Shown here piece after piece: positions 18,531-27,639 of a DNA stretch of 61,938 nucleotides. The translations under genes and the position numbers were made by a program. Source of the stretch: Pseudodesulfovibrio pelocollis (GTDB lineage: Bacteria > Desulfobacterota > Desulfovibrionia > Desulfovibrionales > Desulfovibrionaceae); assembly GCF_030282845.1 (NCBI RefSeq), contig NZ_JASTWE010000020.1, positions 1-61,938 on the forward strand, given 5' to 3'. Under the pieces are notes generated by a model that saw nothing but the letters and a program-made list of their open reading frames with translations, did not search any database and was not told the origin of the DNA. Position 1 is the stretch's first letter, and each line of letters begins with the position of its first letter.

Positions 18531-21356
18531 ATGAAACGCTCCTTGGACCATGCCGCCGCACCATCCCCCGGGTTCCTTCCATTGGGGAGCGCGTGGCTGG
18601 TCCGGGCCACCTCCCTGGCGGTGCTCATGGCCGCCCTGGCCAGCATCGCGGCAGCCCCGGCCTGGGCCGGACCGCGCCCGGTCACCCTCCAGCTCAAGTG
18701 GTCCCACCAGTTCCAGTTTGCCGGATATTACGCCGCCCTGGACAAGGGCTTTTATCGCGACGAGGGACTGGCCGTGCGCTTCAGGGAACATCGGCCAGGA
18801 ATCACCGTCGAGGCCGAGGTGGTGGCCGGTCGCGCGGACTTCGGCGTCAGTTCGGCCGAGGCCCTGATCCATCATCAGCAGGGCGCTTCGGTGGTGGTCC
18901 TGGCCGCCGTATTTCAGCGCGCGGCCAACGTGCTGCTGCTTCGCGCCGACCTTGGCGCGGCCAATGACGTCCTCGACCCCTCCGATCTCGCCGGGCGGCG
19001 CGTCATGCTCCCGCCCACGCCACCGCCCTCCATCCGGGTCATGCTCGCCCGCCACGGCATCGACGAGTCCGACATCATCGTCCAGCAGCTCACCGGCAAT
19101 CTCGACGACCTCATCCACGGCGAGACCGACGCCGTGTCCGCCTACCTGACCTGCCAGCCCCGCGCCCTGGCCGAGGCGGGCGTGGCCGCCAGGGTCATGA
19201 ATCCGGCGGACCACGGGGTGGATTTCTATGGCGACTGCCTGATCACCTCGCGCCGACTGGCCGGGAGCGAACCGCAGCTGGTGGATGGATTCCTACGGGC
19301 GAGCCTGCGGGGCTGGACATACGCCATGGACCATCCCGAGGAGATCATCGCCCTCATCCGCGAGCATTACGCGCCGGGAAGGAGCCTTGAGGCGTTGCGC
19401 CACGAGGCCGACGTCATGCGCGAACTCATTCTGCCGCAGTTGGTGGACATCGGCACCATGAGCCGGTCCAGATGGGAGCGCATGGCCGAGGAATGCCGCG
19501 CCGCCGGACTCATCGACCGGGTTCGGCCCCTGGACGATTTCTTCCACACCCCCACGGATCAGCGCAAACTTGGCTGGATGAACCAGGGCCGCCCCTACCT
19601 GATCGGCGGTGCGACCCTGGTCGCCGCGGCCTTCCTGCTGCTGGCCCTGGTGGCCCGCAGCCAGCACCGCAGCATCCGGGCCAGGACCAGCCAGCTCGAA
19701 CGCAACCGCGAGAGCCTGCGCCAAGTCATCGACCTGGTGCCCAACATGGTCTACGCCAAGGACCGCGAGGGGCGGTTCCTGCTCGCCAACAGGGCCATGG
19801 CCGATGCCCTGGGCAGCACAGTGGACAACCTGACCGGCACCCTGGAATCCGAAATGCATTCCGACCTTGAACAGGCCCGGCGCAGGCTGGCGGACGACAG
19901 GATGGTCTTTGACTCAGGCCACCCCATCCTCACCCTCGAAGAGCCCTTCCGCCACCACGACGGCACCCTCCACTGGCTCCAGACCACCCGGCTGCCCTAT
20001 CTCTCGGCCGATACCGGCGAGCCTGCCGTGCTCGGACTGGCCGTGGACATCACCCAGCGCAAGCTGGGCGAGGAGGCGCTGCGCAAGAGCGGGGAGCGGT
20101 TTCGGGCCATCTTCAACCAGACCTTCCAGTTCACGGCCATCCTCGCCCCGGACGGCACGGTGATCCATGTCAACGACAGCTCCCTTGAGCAACTGGGGAG
20201 AAAGCGCGAAGAGATGGTGGGCAAACCTTTCTGGCTGGCCCACTGGTTCGAGACCGGCCCCGACACCCTGACCTGGATCAAGGACGCCGTTCTCCGGGCC
20301 GCCCGGGGCGAGGTGGTCCGGCGCGAGGCCACAGCCGTGCGCTCCGATGGAGAACCCATGATCATGGACTTCTCCCTCAAGCCGGTGCGCGGCGAAGACG
20401 GCACCGTCATCTTCCTGGTCCCCGAAGGCCGCGACATCACGCTGCTCAAACGCACCGAGGCCGAACTGCGCCGCCTCAACGAACAATTGGAAGAACGCGT
20501 GGCCGAGCGTACCCGCAATGTGGAACAGGCCAAGGCCGAACTGGAACGCTCGCTGGAGGAACTGAGCCGGACGCAGGAGGAACTGATTCTCTCGGAAAAA
20601 CTGGCCGCCCTGGGCGGTCTGGTGGCCGGAGTGGCCCACGAGATCAACACTCCGCTGGGCATCGGGGTCACGGCCAGTTCCTTTTTGACCGACAGGATCG
20701 TCGAGTTGGACGAGGCCTTTGCCGCAGGCACCCTCAGGAAATCGGACCTGGAACAATTCCTGGCCGATGCCCGGGACTCCTCGGCCAGCATTGAGGCCAA
20801 TCTTGGCCGCGCGGCCGGGCTGATCAGCAGCTTCAAGCAGGTGGCAGCCGACCAGTCGTCTGAGATGCCGCGCCTGTTCAACCTGCGCGGCTACGTGGAT
20901 GAGATACTCTTGAGCCTCGGGCCTCAGTACCGCCACACCGGCCACACGGTGGAAAACCTCTGCCAGGATGTGGAACTGTACAGCTATCCCGGCGCCTTTG
21001 TGCAGATCATCGCCAACCTGCTGACCAACTCGCTGACCCACGCCTACGCCCCGGGCGAGACGGGCCATATCCTCATCGACGGCCGGGTCGAGGGCGAAAA
21101 TATCGTCTTCACCTTTTCCGACGACGGCGCAGGCATTGCCGAATCAATCCGCGACAGGGTCTTCGAGCCCTTTGTCACCACCCGGCGCGGCAGCGGCGGC
21201 ACGGGGCTCGGACTGCACATCGTCTTCAATATCGTCAACCAGGTGCTTGACGGCGCCATCCGTCTGTCCACCGGACCGGGAGAGGGCACCACCTACACCA
21301 TCTCCATCCCCAGAGAACACGTCACAGGCACGGAAAACCCGGAGAGGGAAGCATGA
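18531..21356 (+). CDS. sensor histidine kinase with periplasmic NMT1/THI5-like domain and two PAS domains
   Basis: A 941-aa membrane sensor. The order is signal peptide (to about 46), a periplasmic NMT1/THI5/SsuA-like solute-binding domain (about 50-335; starts LQLKWSHQFQFAGYYAALDKG), TM (about 356-376), PAS (about 395-510), PAS (about 520-645), a coiled coil, then HisKA-like and HATPase. The phospho-acceptor is His in GVAHEINTPLG near 703. The ATPase has LTNSLTHAY (N box), SDDGAGI (G1) and GTGLGLHIVFNIV (G2). NMT1 domains bind pyrimidine thiamin precursors, sulfonates, nitrate or similar, so the ligand may be of that kind. The stop overlaps the next start as ATGA, pairing it with the HD-GYP response regulator. 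Confidence 0.9.
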   Translation: MKRSLDHAAAPSPGFLPLGSAWLVRATSLAVLMAALASIAAAPAWAGPRPVTLQLKWSHQFQFAGYYAALDKGFYRDEGLAVRFREHRPGITVEAEVVAGRADFGVSSAEALIHHQQGASVVVLAAVFQRAANVLLLRADLGAANDVLDPSDLAGRRVMLPPTPPPSIRVMLARHGIDESDIIVQQLTGNLDDLIHGETDAVSAYLTCQPRALAEAGVAARVMNPADHGVDFYGDCLITSRRLAGSEPQLVDGFLRASLRGWTYAMDHPEEIIALIREHYAPGRSLEALRHEADVMRELILPQLVDIGTMSRSRWERMAEECRAAGLIDRVRPLDDFFHTPTDQRKLGWMNQGRPYLIGGATLVAAAFLLLALVARSQHRSIRARTSQLERNRESLRQVIDLVPNMVYAKDREGRFLLANRAMADALGSTVDNLTGTLESEMHSDLEQARRRLADDRMVFDSGHPILTLEEPFRHHDGTLHWLQTTRLPYLSADTGEPAVLGLAVDITQRKLGEEALRKSGERFRAIFNQTFQFTAILAPDGTVIHVNDSSLEQLGRKREEMVGKPFWLAHWFETGPDTLTWIKDAVLRAARGEVVRREATAVRSDGEPMIMDFSLKPVRGEDGTVIFLVPEGRDITLLKRTEAELRRLNEQLEERVAERTRNVEQAKAELERSLEELSRTQEELILSEKLAALGGLVAGVAHEINTPLGIGVTASSFLTDRIVELDEAFAAGTLRKSDLEQFLADARDSSASIEANLGRAAGLISSFKQVAADQSSEMPRLFNLRGYVDEILLSLGPQYRHTGHTVENLCQDVELYSYPGAFVQIIANLLTNSLTHAYAPGETGHILIDGRVEGENIVFTFSDDGAGIAESIRDRVFEPFVTTRRGSGGTGLGLHIVFNIVNQVLDGAIRLSTGPGEGTTYTISIPREHVTGTENPEREA

Positions 21357-22906
21357 CCGACACTGAGCGCGACGAACTGCGCTTCGCCGCAGAAGAGGAA
21401 AAGGATCAGGCCACGGACACCAGCAGGAACTGGAAGCTGCTCGTGGTGGACGACGATGACTTCGTGCACCGGGTCACGGCCATGGTCCTCAAGGGATACC
21501 GGTTCGAGGGCCTCGGGCTGACCATCCTCTCGGCCTACTCGGCGGCCGAGGCCAAGCGGCTGCTCGAAGAGCACACGGACATCGCGGCCATGCTCCTCGA
21601 CGTGGTCATGGAGACCCCGCAGGCCGGGCTGGAACTGGCCGACTGGGTCCGCAACGAACTGAAGAACAAGCTGGTGCGCATCATCCTGCGAACCGGACAG
21701 CCGGGTGAGGCTCCCGAGCAGGAGGTGATCTTCAGGTACGACATCAACGACTACAAGGAAAAGGCCGAGCTGACATCCCAGAAGCTCTACACCGCCATCA
21801 CCACGGCCATCCGCAGCTATCGCGACATGCGCTCCATCGAGTGCAGCCGCAAGGGACTGGCCCGCATCCTGTCGGCCTCGCCCGATCTCTTTCGCGCGCA
21901 ATCCCTGGGCGAGTTCGCCTCGGGGGTGCTCACCCAGCTGGCAGCCACCGTGTGCCAGGGCGACGACACCCTCATGGCCCGGGCCTCGGGCGTGGCCGCG
22001 GCCAAGCGCGACGGCCAGTTCCGAGTCATCGCCTCCACCGGCAAGTTCGAGGCGGCCAGGGGCCGCGCCGTGGCCGAGACCGGGGACCGGAACGTCATCG
22101 CCTGCATCGAGCGCGCCGCCGCCATCAAGCGCAGCTTCTTCCACGACGACGCCTTCGTCGGCTACTTCCGCACCGCCAGCGGCTCGGAGAACGTCATATA
22201 TCTGCAAGGCACCCGGCCCATCACCGAGGAGGACAGGTCCCTCATCGAGATTTTCTCGGCCAACATATCGGCCGCCTTCGACAACATCGACCAGAACACA
22301 GCCATGGGCGACACCCAGCGCGAACTGCTCTTCAGCCTGGGCGAGGCAGTGGAGACCCGTTCGGCCGAGACGGCCAACCATGTGCGCAGGGTGGCGGAAT
22401 ACGCCCGGCTACTGGCGCTCAAGGTCGGCATGCGGGACGATCAGGCGGAGAACCTCCGGCTGGCGGCCACCATGCACGACGTGGGCAAGATTGGGGTACC
22501 CGACGCGGTGCTGCTCAAGGCCGGACCGCTTTCGGAATCGGAATTGGGCATGGTCAAGGAGCATCCGACCATAGGGTACGAGATTCTCAAGGGTTCGGGC
22601 AGCCCGGTCATACGGCTGGCCGCCATGGTGGCCCTGCAACATCATGAGCGGTGGGACGGCCTAGGATACCCGCAGGGCCTCAAGGGCGAGACCATCGACC
22701 TGGTCGGCCGCATCGTCATGCTGGTGGATGTGTTCGACGCCCTGGGATGCGACCGGCCCCACAGGCGGGCGTGGCCCGTGAGCGACATCCTCGCCTTCAT
22801 CGGCGAGCACCGGGGCACCATGTTCGACCCGGCCCTGACGGACCTGTTCCTCGAACATCGCGACGAGTTCCTGGCCATCAGGGAGCGGTGGACCTCGGAC
22901 GGCTGA
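21353..22906 (+). CDS. response regulator with DUF3369 and HD-GYP c-di-GMP phosphodiesterase domain
   Basis: A 517-aa cytoplasmic output protein for the upstream kinase. The receiver domain (about 28-150) has the acidic pocket VVDDDD, the phospho-Asp in MLLDVVM and the Lys in DYKEKAEL. A DUF3369 (GAF-like) domain follows (about 165-310). The HD-GYP domain has HDVGKIGVP near 375 and the full HHERWDGLGYP signature near 430, so it should hydrolyse c-di-GMP. Its ATG at 21353 overlaps the kinase stop by 4 nt. It is convergent with the GGDEF-EAL gene, whose stop lies immediately beyond (22907). Confidence 0.93.
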   Translation: MTDTERDELRFAAEEEKDQATDTSRNWKLLVVDDDDFVHRVTAMVLKGYRFEGLGLTILSAYSAAEAKRLLEEHTDIAAMLLDVVMETPQAGLELADWVRNELKNKLVRIILRTGQPGEAPEQEVIFRYDINDYKEKAELTSQKLYTAITTAIRSYRDMRSIECSRKGLARILSASPDLFRAQSLGEFASGVLTQLAATVCQGDDTLMARASGVAAAKRDGQFRVIASTGKFEAARGRAVAETGDRNVIACIERAAAIKRSFFHDDAFVGYFRTASGSENVIYLQGTRPITEEDRSLIEIFSANISAAFDNIDQNTAMGDTQRELLFSLGEAVETRSAETANHVRRVAEYARLLALKVGMRDDQAENLRLAATMHDVGKIGVPDAVLLKAGPLSESELGMVKEHPTIGYEILKGSGSPVIRLAAMVALQHHERWDGLGYPQGLKGETIDLVGRIVMLVDVFDALGCDRPHRRAWPVSDILAFIGEHRGTMFDPALTDLFLEHRDEFLAIRERWTSDG

Positions 22907-25783
22907 TCAGCCCCGCAGCGAGCAGACGCCGCCTTCGCCAAGGAGGAACCTGACCACGTCCTCAAGGGGCAGGGGCTTGCTGTAGTAGAACCCCTGCACC
23001 GTGGCACAGCCGAAGGAGGCGAGCAGGTCGAGCTGCTCCCGGGTCTCCACCCCTTCGGCAACCACATCGATGCCCATGGTCCGGGCCATGAGCACCACGG
23101 TTTCCACGATCTTGGCATCGCTCTCGTCCTCGGTGATGTCGCGGACAAAGGAGTGGTCGATCTTCAGGGCGTTGATGGGAAAGGTCTTGAGGTAGTACAG
23201 CGACGAATACCCGGTGCCGAAATCGTCGATGGAGATGGAGATGCCCTGCTCCACCAGCCGGTCGAGCTTGGCCACCGAGGAGTCCACGTCGGTCATCAGG
23301 GTGGATTCGGTGATCTCAAGCTCCAGGCGCGAGGCGGGCAGGCCGTTGCGTTCGAGGTTGGCCATGATCATTTCCACCAGATCATCCTGACCGAACTGGA
23401 TGGGGGAGAGGTTGACCGCCACGGTCAGGGCCGAACAGCCCATCCCGTCGAGCACCTGCATCGCCTTGCAGGATGCGTCCAGCACGAATTCGCCAAGGGG
23501 CACGATCAGCCCTGTCTCCTCGGCCAGGGGGATGAAGTCGCCCGGGCTGACCACCGTGCCGTCGGGCTTGACCCAGCGCACCAGCGCCTCAAGCCCGGAG
23601 ACAATGCTCGTGGCCAAGTCCACCTTGGGCTGGAAGTAGACCGTGAACTCGCGCTCCTTCAGGGCGCGGCGCATGTCGTTCTCCAGTTGCAGGCGGTGTG
23701 AGATGCGCTCGTTCATCTCCTCGGTGAAGAGAAAGAACCCGTTGCGGCCTCTCGCCTTGGACTGGGACATGGCGATGTCCGCGTTCTTGACCAGCACGGC
23801 CGGATCGTCGCCGTCATCCGGGTACAGGGCCACGCCGATGCTCGTACTGACGTACACTTCGTGCCCGCCGACGACAAAGGGCTCGTCAAAGACGCGCAGC
23901 AACCGCTCCGCCCGGGCCACCACCTCGCGCTCCTCGCGGATGTTGGCGGCCACCACGAGGAACTCGTCACCGCCCTGACGGGCCACCGTGTCCTCGGTGC
24001 CGCGCATGGCCACGAGCCGCTCGGCCACGGCCTGGAGCAGGGTGTCGCCCCGGGCATGGCCCAGGGAGTCGTTGACCTTCTTGAAATTGTCGAGGTCGAT
24101 GAAAAAGACGGCAACCCTGGTTCCGGCCCGCACGGCCTGGGAGATGGCCATCTTCAGCCGGTCGAGCACCAGCATGCGGTTGGGCAGGCCGGTCAGCGAG
24201 TCGTGATAGGCCTGATGCTCGATCTGCATGTCCCGCTGCTTGAGGTCCGAAATGTCGTGGAACACGGCCACGTAATTGACGGGCTGGCCGTTGTCGTCGC
24301 GGATAGAGCTGATGCTCAGGATCTCGGGGTAGGCCTCGCCGTTCTTGCGGCGGTTCCATATCTCGCCTTGCCACGACCCCCTGGCCTTGAGGCTCTGCCA
24401 CATTTCGTTATAGAAATCCGGTTCGTGCCGGTCCGACTTGAGCACCCGGGGATTCTTGCCGATGACCTCCTCGGGCGTGAATCCGGTGATGGTGGTGAAG
24501 GCGGGGTTGACGGCCAGAATGACCCCGGAGATGTCGGTGATGGAAATGCCCTCCAGGGCGTTCTCGAAGACCTTCTCGAAGAGCCGCAGCCGCCGCTCGG
24601 CCCGGATGCGCTCGTCGATCTCGCCGCGCAGTTCGTCGTGAAAGTCCTCAAGCCGGGCCATGTAGCGATTGAAATGCCTGGACATCTCGCCCAGTTCGCC
24701 CCGGGCGTTTTCGTCGGCGCGCACCGAGGTGTCGCCGCCATCAGCGTCGCGCATGCGATCCATGAGCGAGGTGATGGGCCGAGAGATGGAAAGCCCCAAG
24801 AAGTAGCCCAGGGGCAGGGCCATCAGCAGGGTCAGGAGCACGGCGGTGAGAATGATGCTGCCCAGGGTGCGCAGCGGGGCGTAGACCTCGTCCAGGTAAC
24901 TCGACGAGACCACGATCCAGCCCAGCTCCGGCAGCGAGCGGAAAAGCATCAGCTTGTCGCGGGGCTCCTTGGCACCAGGATCGAGCCAGGAGTAAGTCAG
25001 CTCCCCGTTGGCAATGCGCCGGATGTCCTGAAACAGGGTGCGGCCCGAGGCATCGACCATGTTGGTCACGTTTCCCGTGAGCCAGGGATGGTAGACGATG
25101 GTGCCGTCGGTCTTCAGGATGAGGGGATAGCCGGAATCCCCGGCCCGGATCGTCTCGACCCCGCCGCGAAAGTCCTCCACCTCGACCAGGGCGGCGAACT
25201 CGCTACGGTAGGCCGAGACCGACACGATCCAGCCCCACGGCTCGAAGAACTCCATATGCATGGCCTTGGGTCTGGCCCGCACCTCGCCCGGGTTGGCCCA
25301 TTCATACTCCATGTACCCCTGAAGCCGTCGCGTCTGCTCCTTGCCTATCCACTCGCCTCCGTAGTCCCGGCCCACGAGGGCGGCGTTGGGATGGGCCACC
25401 ACCACACCCTGGCTGTCCATGACAAAGACGTACCCCGACTCGCCGACCGACTGGCTGAGCATGAGGGAACGCGCCTTGGCCTGGGCCTCCTCCAGGGTGG
25501 TGCTCCCGGCGCGGACCTCGGCCTGAAGCCCGGCCAGGATGCTCCAGTTGGCCTCGGCGATGGCTCGCAGCCTGTTGCGCACCGAGACCTGGGTGGCGGT
25601 CTGAACCATGGCCCGAACCGCCTCGGTGGAACTTTCCAGCTCGCGGTGGATGTTTTCGAGCAGGGTGGCGCGCATCACCGAATAGACCGCCCCGCCGAAC
25701 ACGGCCATGGACAGGGCGAAGAACAGGGAGAAATACCCCATCAGGCGATATTTGATTCCGATTTTTCTCAACGAATGCGGCAC
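22907..25783 (-). CDS. Cache-HAMP-PAS-GGDEF-EAL protein
   Basis: A protein of about 958 aa that could both make and break c-di-GMP. TM1 (about 15-37) is followed by a tandem Cache-type periplasmic sensor (about 60-315), TM2 (about 325-345), HAMP, and PAS (about 405-520). GGDEF keeps the intact RQGGDEF motif near 640. The EAL domain keeps EALVRW, ELEITES, DDFGTGYSS, KIDHSFV, AEGVE and QGFYYSKPL, so both sites look catalytically competent. The usual inhibitory RxxD site before GGDEF reads GTED, so product inhibition may be lost. The start is GTG at 25783 with AGGA ten bases upstream; TTG at 25801 is the alternative. It runs convergent to the HD-GYP gene. Confidence 0.92.
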   Translation of the reverse strand: MPHSLRKIGIKYRLMGYFSLFFALSMAVFGGAVYSVMRATLLENIHRELESSTEAVRAMVQTATQVSVRNRLRAIAEANWSILAGLQAEVRAGSTTLEEAQAKARSLMLSQSVGESGYVFVMDSQGVVVAHPNAALVGRDYGGEWIGKEQTRRLQGYMEYEWANPGEVRARPKAMHMEFFEPWGWIVSVSAYRSEFAALVEVEDFRGGVETIRAGDSGYPLILKTDGTIVYHPWLTGNVTNMVDASGRTLFQDIRRIANGELTYSWLDPGAKEPRDKLMLFRSLPELGWIVVSSSYLDEVYAPLRTLGSIILTAVLLTLLMALPLGYFLGLSISRPITSLMDRMRDADGGDTSVRADENARGELGEMSRHFNRYMARLEDFHDELRGEIDERIRAERRLRLFEKVFENALEGISITDISGVILAVNPAFTTITGFTPEEVIGKNPRVLKSDRHEPDFYNEMWQSLKARGSWQGEIWNRRKNGEAYPEILSISSIRDDNGQPVNYVAVFHDISDLKQRDMQIEHQAYHDSLTGLPNRMLVLDRLKMAISQAVRAGTRVAVFFIDLDNFKKVNDSLGHARGDTLLQAVAERLVAMRGTEDTVARQGGDEFLVVAANIREEREVVARAERLLRVFDEPFVVGGHEVYVSTSIGVALYPDDGDDPAVLVKNADIAMSQSKARGRNGFFLFTEEMNERISHRLQLENDMRRALKEREFTVYFQPKVDLATSIVSGLEALVRWVKPDGTVVSPGDFIPLAEETGLIVPLGEFVLDASCKAMQVLDGMGCSALTVAVNLSPIQFGQDDLVEMIMANLERNGLPASRLELEITESTLMTDVDSSVAKLDRLVEQGISISIDDFGTGYSSLYYLKTFPINALKIDHSFVRDITEDESDAKIVETVVLMARTMGIDVVAEGVETREQLDLLASFGCATVQGFYYSKPLPLEDVVRFLLGEGGVCSLRG

Positions 25784-25918
25784 GTGGGCAGTATCCTGCA
25801 AATTCAGTCTGTTAAGGCATCATTGCGGCACGGTTCCGAAACACGAAACGATAGAATAAATCGGATCGTTGCGCTTTGGAAGCCCATTATAATGGAAATA
25901 ATGTGGGGGAGGAAGGCA

Positions 25919-26911
25919 TCAACCGCCGATGGAGGCCATGCGGGTCTTGCAGACCCCCTGCCCGGCCATTCGCTCCAGGAGCTTGTAGCCCATGGGCTTG
26001 TGGCGGCTGGCCCGGGCGATGATGCGCTCCACGGCGGGAATGCCCAGGCGCGGATGGCGCAGCACCGGGCGCAGGCGGTACACCTTGTCGGAGAAGAGAC
26101 AGGTGCGCAGATCGCCGTCCGAGGTCAGGCGCAGCCGGTTGCAGGTGTCGCAGAAGTGGTTGGTGTAGGGCGAGATGAGACCGATGCGGCCCAGGCCGCC
26201 CTTGATGTCGAAGGTGCGGGCCGGGCCGCTTCCGTTGTGTGACGTGGGCACCAGCTCGGCCAGGGCCGAGGCCTGGGCCAGGATGTCGCGGGCCGACCAG
26301 ACACTGGCGTCGCTCCAGCCGGTTTCCAGCCCCACGGGCATGAACTCGATGAAGCGCATGTCAATGTCCCGGGTGCGCGCAAACTCCACAAAGGCGGGCA
26401 ACTCGTCGTCGTTGACCCCCTTCATGGCCACGGCATTGACCTTGACGACCATGCCCGCCTCCAGACAACGGTCGATGCTGGCGCGCACGGTGTGGAAATG
26501 ATCGACCCCGGTGATGCGCCGGAATTTTTCCGGGTCCAAAGTGTCGAGCGAGATGTTGATGCGGCGGATGCCCGAGGCGGCCAGCCTGTCCACATGCTCG
26601 CCGATCAGCGTGGCATTGCTGGTCACGCACATGTCCACGCCCGGAAAGCGGGCGGCTGCGGCGATCATGAAGTCGGCGAACCCCTTGCGCACAAAGGGTT
26701 CGCCGCCGGTGAAGCGGAACTTGACCACCCCCAGCCGGGCGGCCATGTCCATCAGGTCCAGAATCTCCTCGTAGCGCAGGATGTCTGGATGGGGGATGAA
26801 CTCCCGCCCCTCCCCGGCGCAGTAGGTACAGCGCAGATTGCAGCGGTCCGTGACGCTGATGCGCATGTAGTTGGCCTTGCGGCCGTGTCCGTCCTCCAGA
26901 AGGCTACGCAT
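25919..26911 (-). CDS. moaA: GTP 3',8-cyclase (molybdenum cofactor)
   Basis: A 330-aa radical-SAM enzyme that, with MoaC, converts GTP to cyclic pyranopterin monophosphate, the first step of molybdenum cofactor synthesis. The N-terminal SAM cluster is C24-x3-C28-x2-C31 (CNLRCTYC), followed by FRFTGGEP. The second cluster is CDTCNRLRLTSDG...C near 258-275. The C-terminus ends SIGG; the terminal Gly-Gly pair is required in MoaA. The start at 26911 overlaps the end of moaE by 8 nt, so moaE-moaA is one operon. Molybdopterin is needed by formate dehydrogenases and similar enzymes of sulfate reducers. Confidence 0.96.
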   Translation of the reverse strand: MRSLLEDGHGRKANYMRISVTDRCNLRCTYCAGEGREFIPHPDILRYEEILDLMDMAARLGVVKFRFTGGEPFVRKGFADFMIAAAARFPGVDMCVTSNATLIGEHVDRLAASGIRRINISLDTLDPEKFRRITGVDHFHTVRASIDRCLEAGMVVKVNAVAMKGVNDDELPAFVEFARTRDIDMRFIEFMPVGLETGWSDASVWSARDILAQASALAELVPTSHNGSGPARTFDIKGGLGRIGLISPYTNHFCDTCNRLRLTSDGDLRTCLFSDKVYRLRPVLRHPRLGIPAVERIIARASRHKPMGYKLLERMAGQGVCKTRMASIGG

Positions 26912-27284
26912 CGGGCATCCCGGCGGCGAAGACCTCGCGTTTGGTCACGGCCTCGGCCTTGACCCTGTCGAGGAAGTCGGCCAGGGCGGCCTTGACGTTT
27001 TCGCGGATGTCGCCCGCCACGATGAGGAAGAGCACATCGTCGCCGGGCTGCATCAGCCCGCTGTTGGCGTGGGCCACGGCCCTGAAGATGCCCTCGCGGG
27101 CCTCGATCTCGCGCCGGATGGCCTCGATCCGCTCCAGGTCAGGAGTCACCTCGATGGCCGTCACCTCGGCGCGATCCTTGCGCGACCAGGCGCGCACCAC
27201 GCCGTTATGCACGAGGATCATGCCCACGTTGTCCGAGAATCCGGGTTCGCGCTTGAGTTGTGCTATGGCCTTGCTGATGTCCAT
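26904..27284 (-). CDS. moaE: divergent MoaE-like molybdopterin synthase large subunit
   Basis: A 126-aa protein matching the MoaE pattern: GMILVHNGVVRAWSRKD near the N-terminus, VAHANSGLMQPGDDVLFLIVAG in the middle, and LDRVKAEAVTKRE near the end where MoaE has K-x-x-x-P-x-W-K-K-E. It is shorter than typical MoaE (about 150 aa) and the usual WKKE reads TKRE. MoaE transfers sulfur from MoaD to precursor Z. Cotranscription with moaA supports the call. The ATG at 27284 follows AGGAGGGTCC, a strong ribosome site; the in-frame extension upstream is rejected. No moaD is adjacent. Confidence 0.75.
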   Translation of the reverse strand: MDISKAIAQLKREPGFSDNVGMILVHNGVVRAWSRKDRAEVTAIEVTPDLERIEAIRREIEAREGIFRAVAHANSGLMQPGDDVLFLIVAGDIRENVKAALADFLDRVKAEAVTKREVFAAGMPDA

Positions 27285-27639
27285 GGACCCTCCTGGCTTG
27301 GTGGTGTTTAGCGCTGGGGCGCGGTTATTCCAAATAATCACTCCCGGCCCGCCCGGCAACCCCGGGCCTTTTGCCCCTGTTCCGACACAGCGGCCCTGAC
27401 AGGGAAATCTTCCCACCGACGCTGCTGCGCGAAATAATAATACCAGCGCCCGCGCCATGGGGTATGATCAGGGCAAGGACAGAATGCAGGCATTCCCGAC
27501 GCACCAATCCCCCAGGTGCCGTCCGTCGCGAGCCAGACCGCAAGAACACGCAAACGCCGCCGCTTCGCCGCCGAGAACCCTCCACACCACCGGCTGCGCA
27601 GCATCGGCAATCCCAACCAAGGCCACGGCGGGCATCCTG
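27285..27639. other. gene-free region between ispH and moaE
   Basis: About 355 nt with no credible gene; frames crossing it are shadows or lack ribosome sites. It contains G+C-rich inverted sequences around 27343-27368 on the minus strand, upstream of moaE, that could form a leader hairpin. I could not match it to the Moco riboswitch consensus by eye. Confidence 0.5.

Noticed and set aside
17778-19214. 478-codon minus-strand frame
   Set aside because: Antisense to the DUF748 and sensor-kinase genes; no motifs.
23861-26242. 793-codon plus-strand frame
   Set aside because: Antisense to the GGDEF-EAL protein and moaA; rich in His/Gly/Gln as expected for a shadow.
27285-27639. Molybdenum-cofactor riboswitch upstream of moaE
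   Set aside because: Position is suggestive and G+C-rich inverted sequences exist, but I could not find the consensus helices by eye. A covariance-model search would decide.
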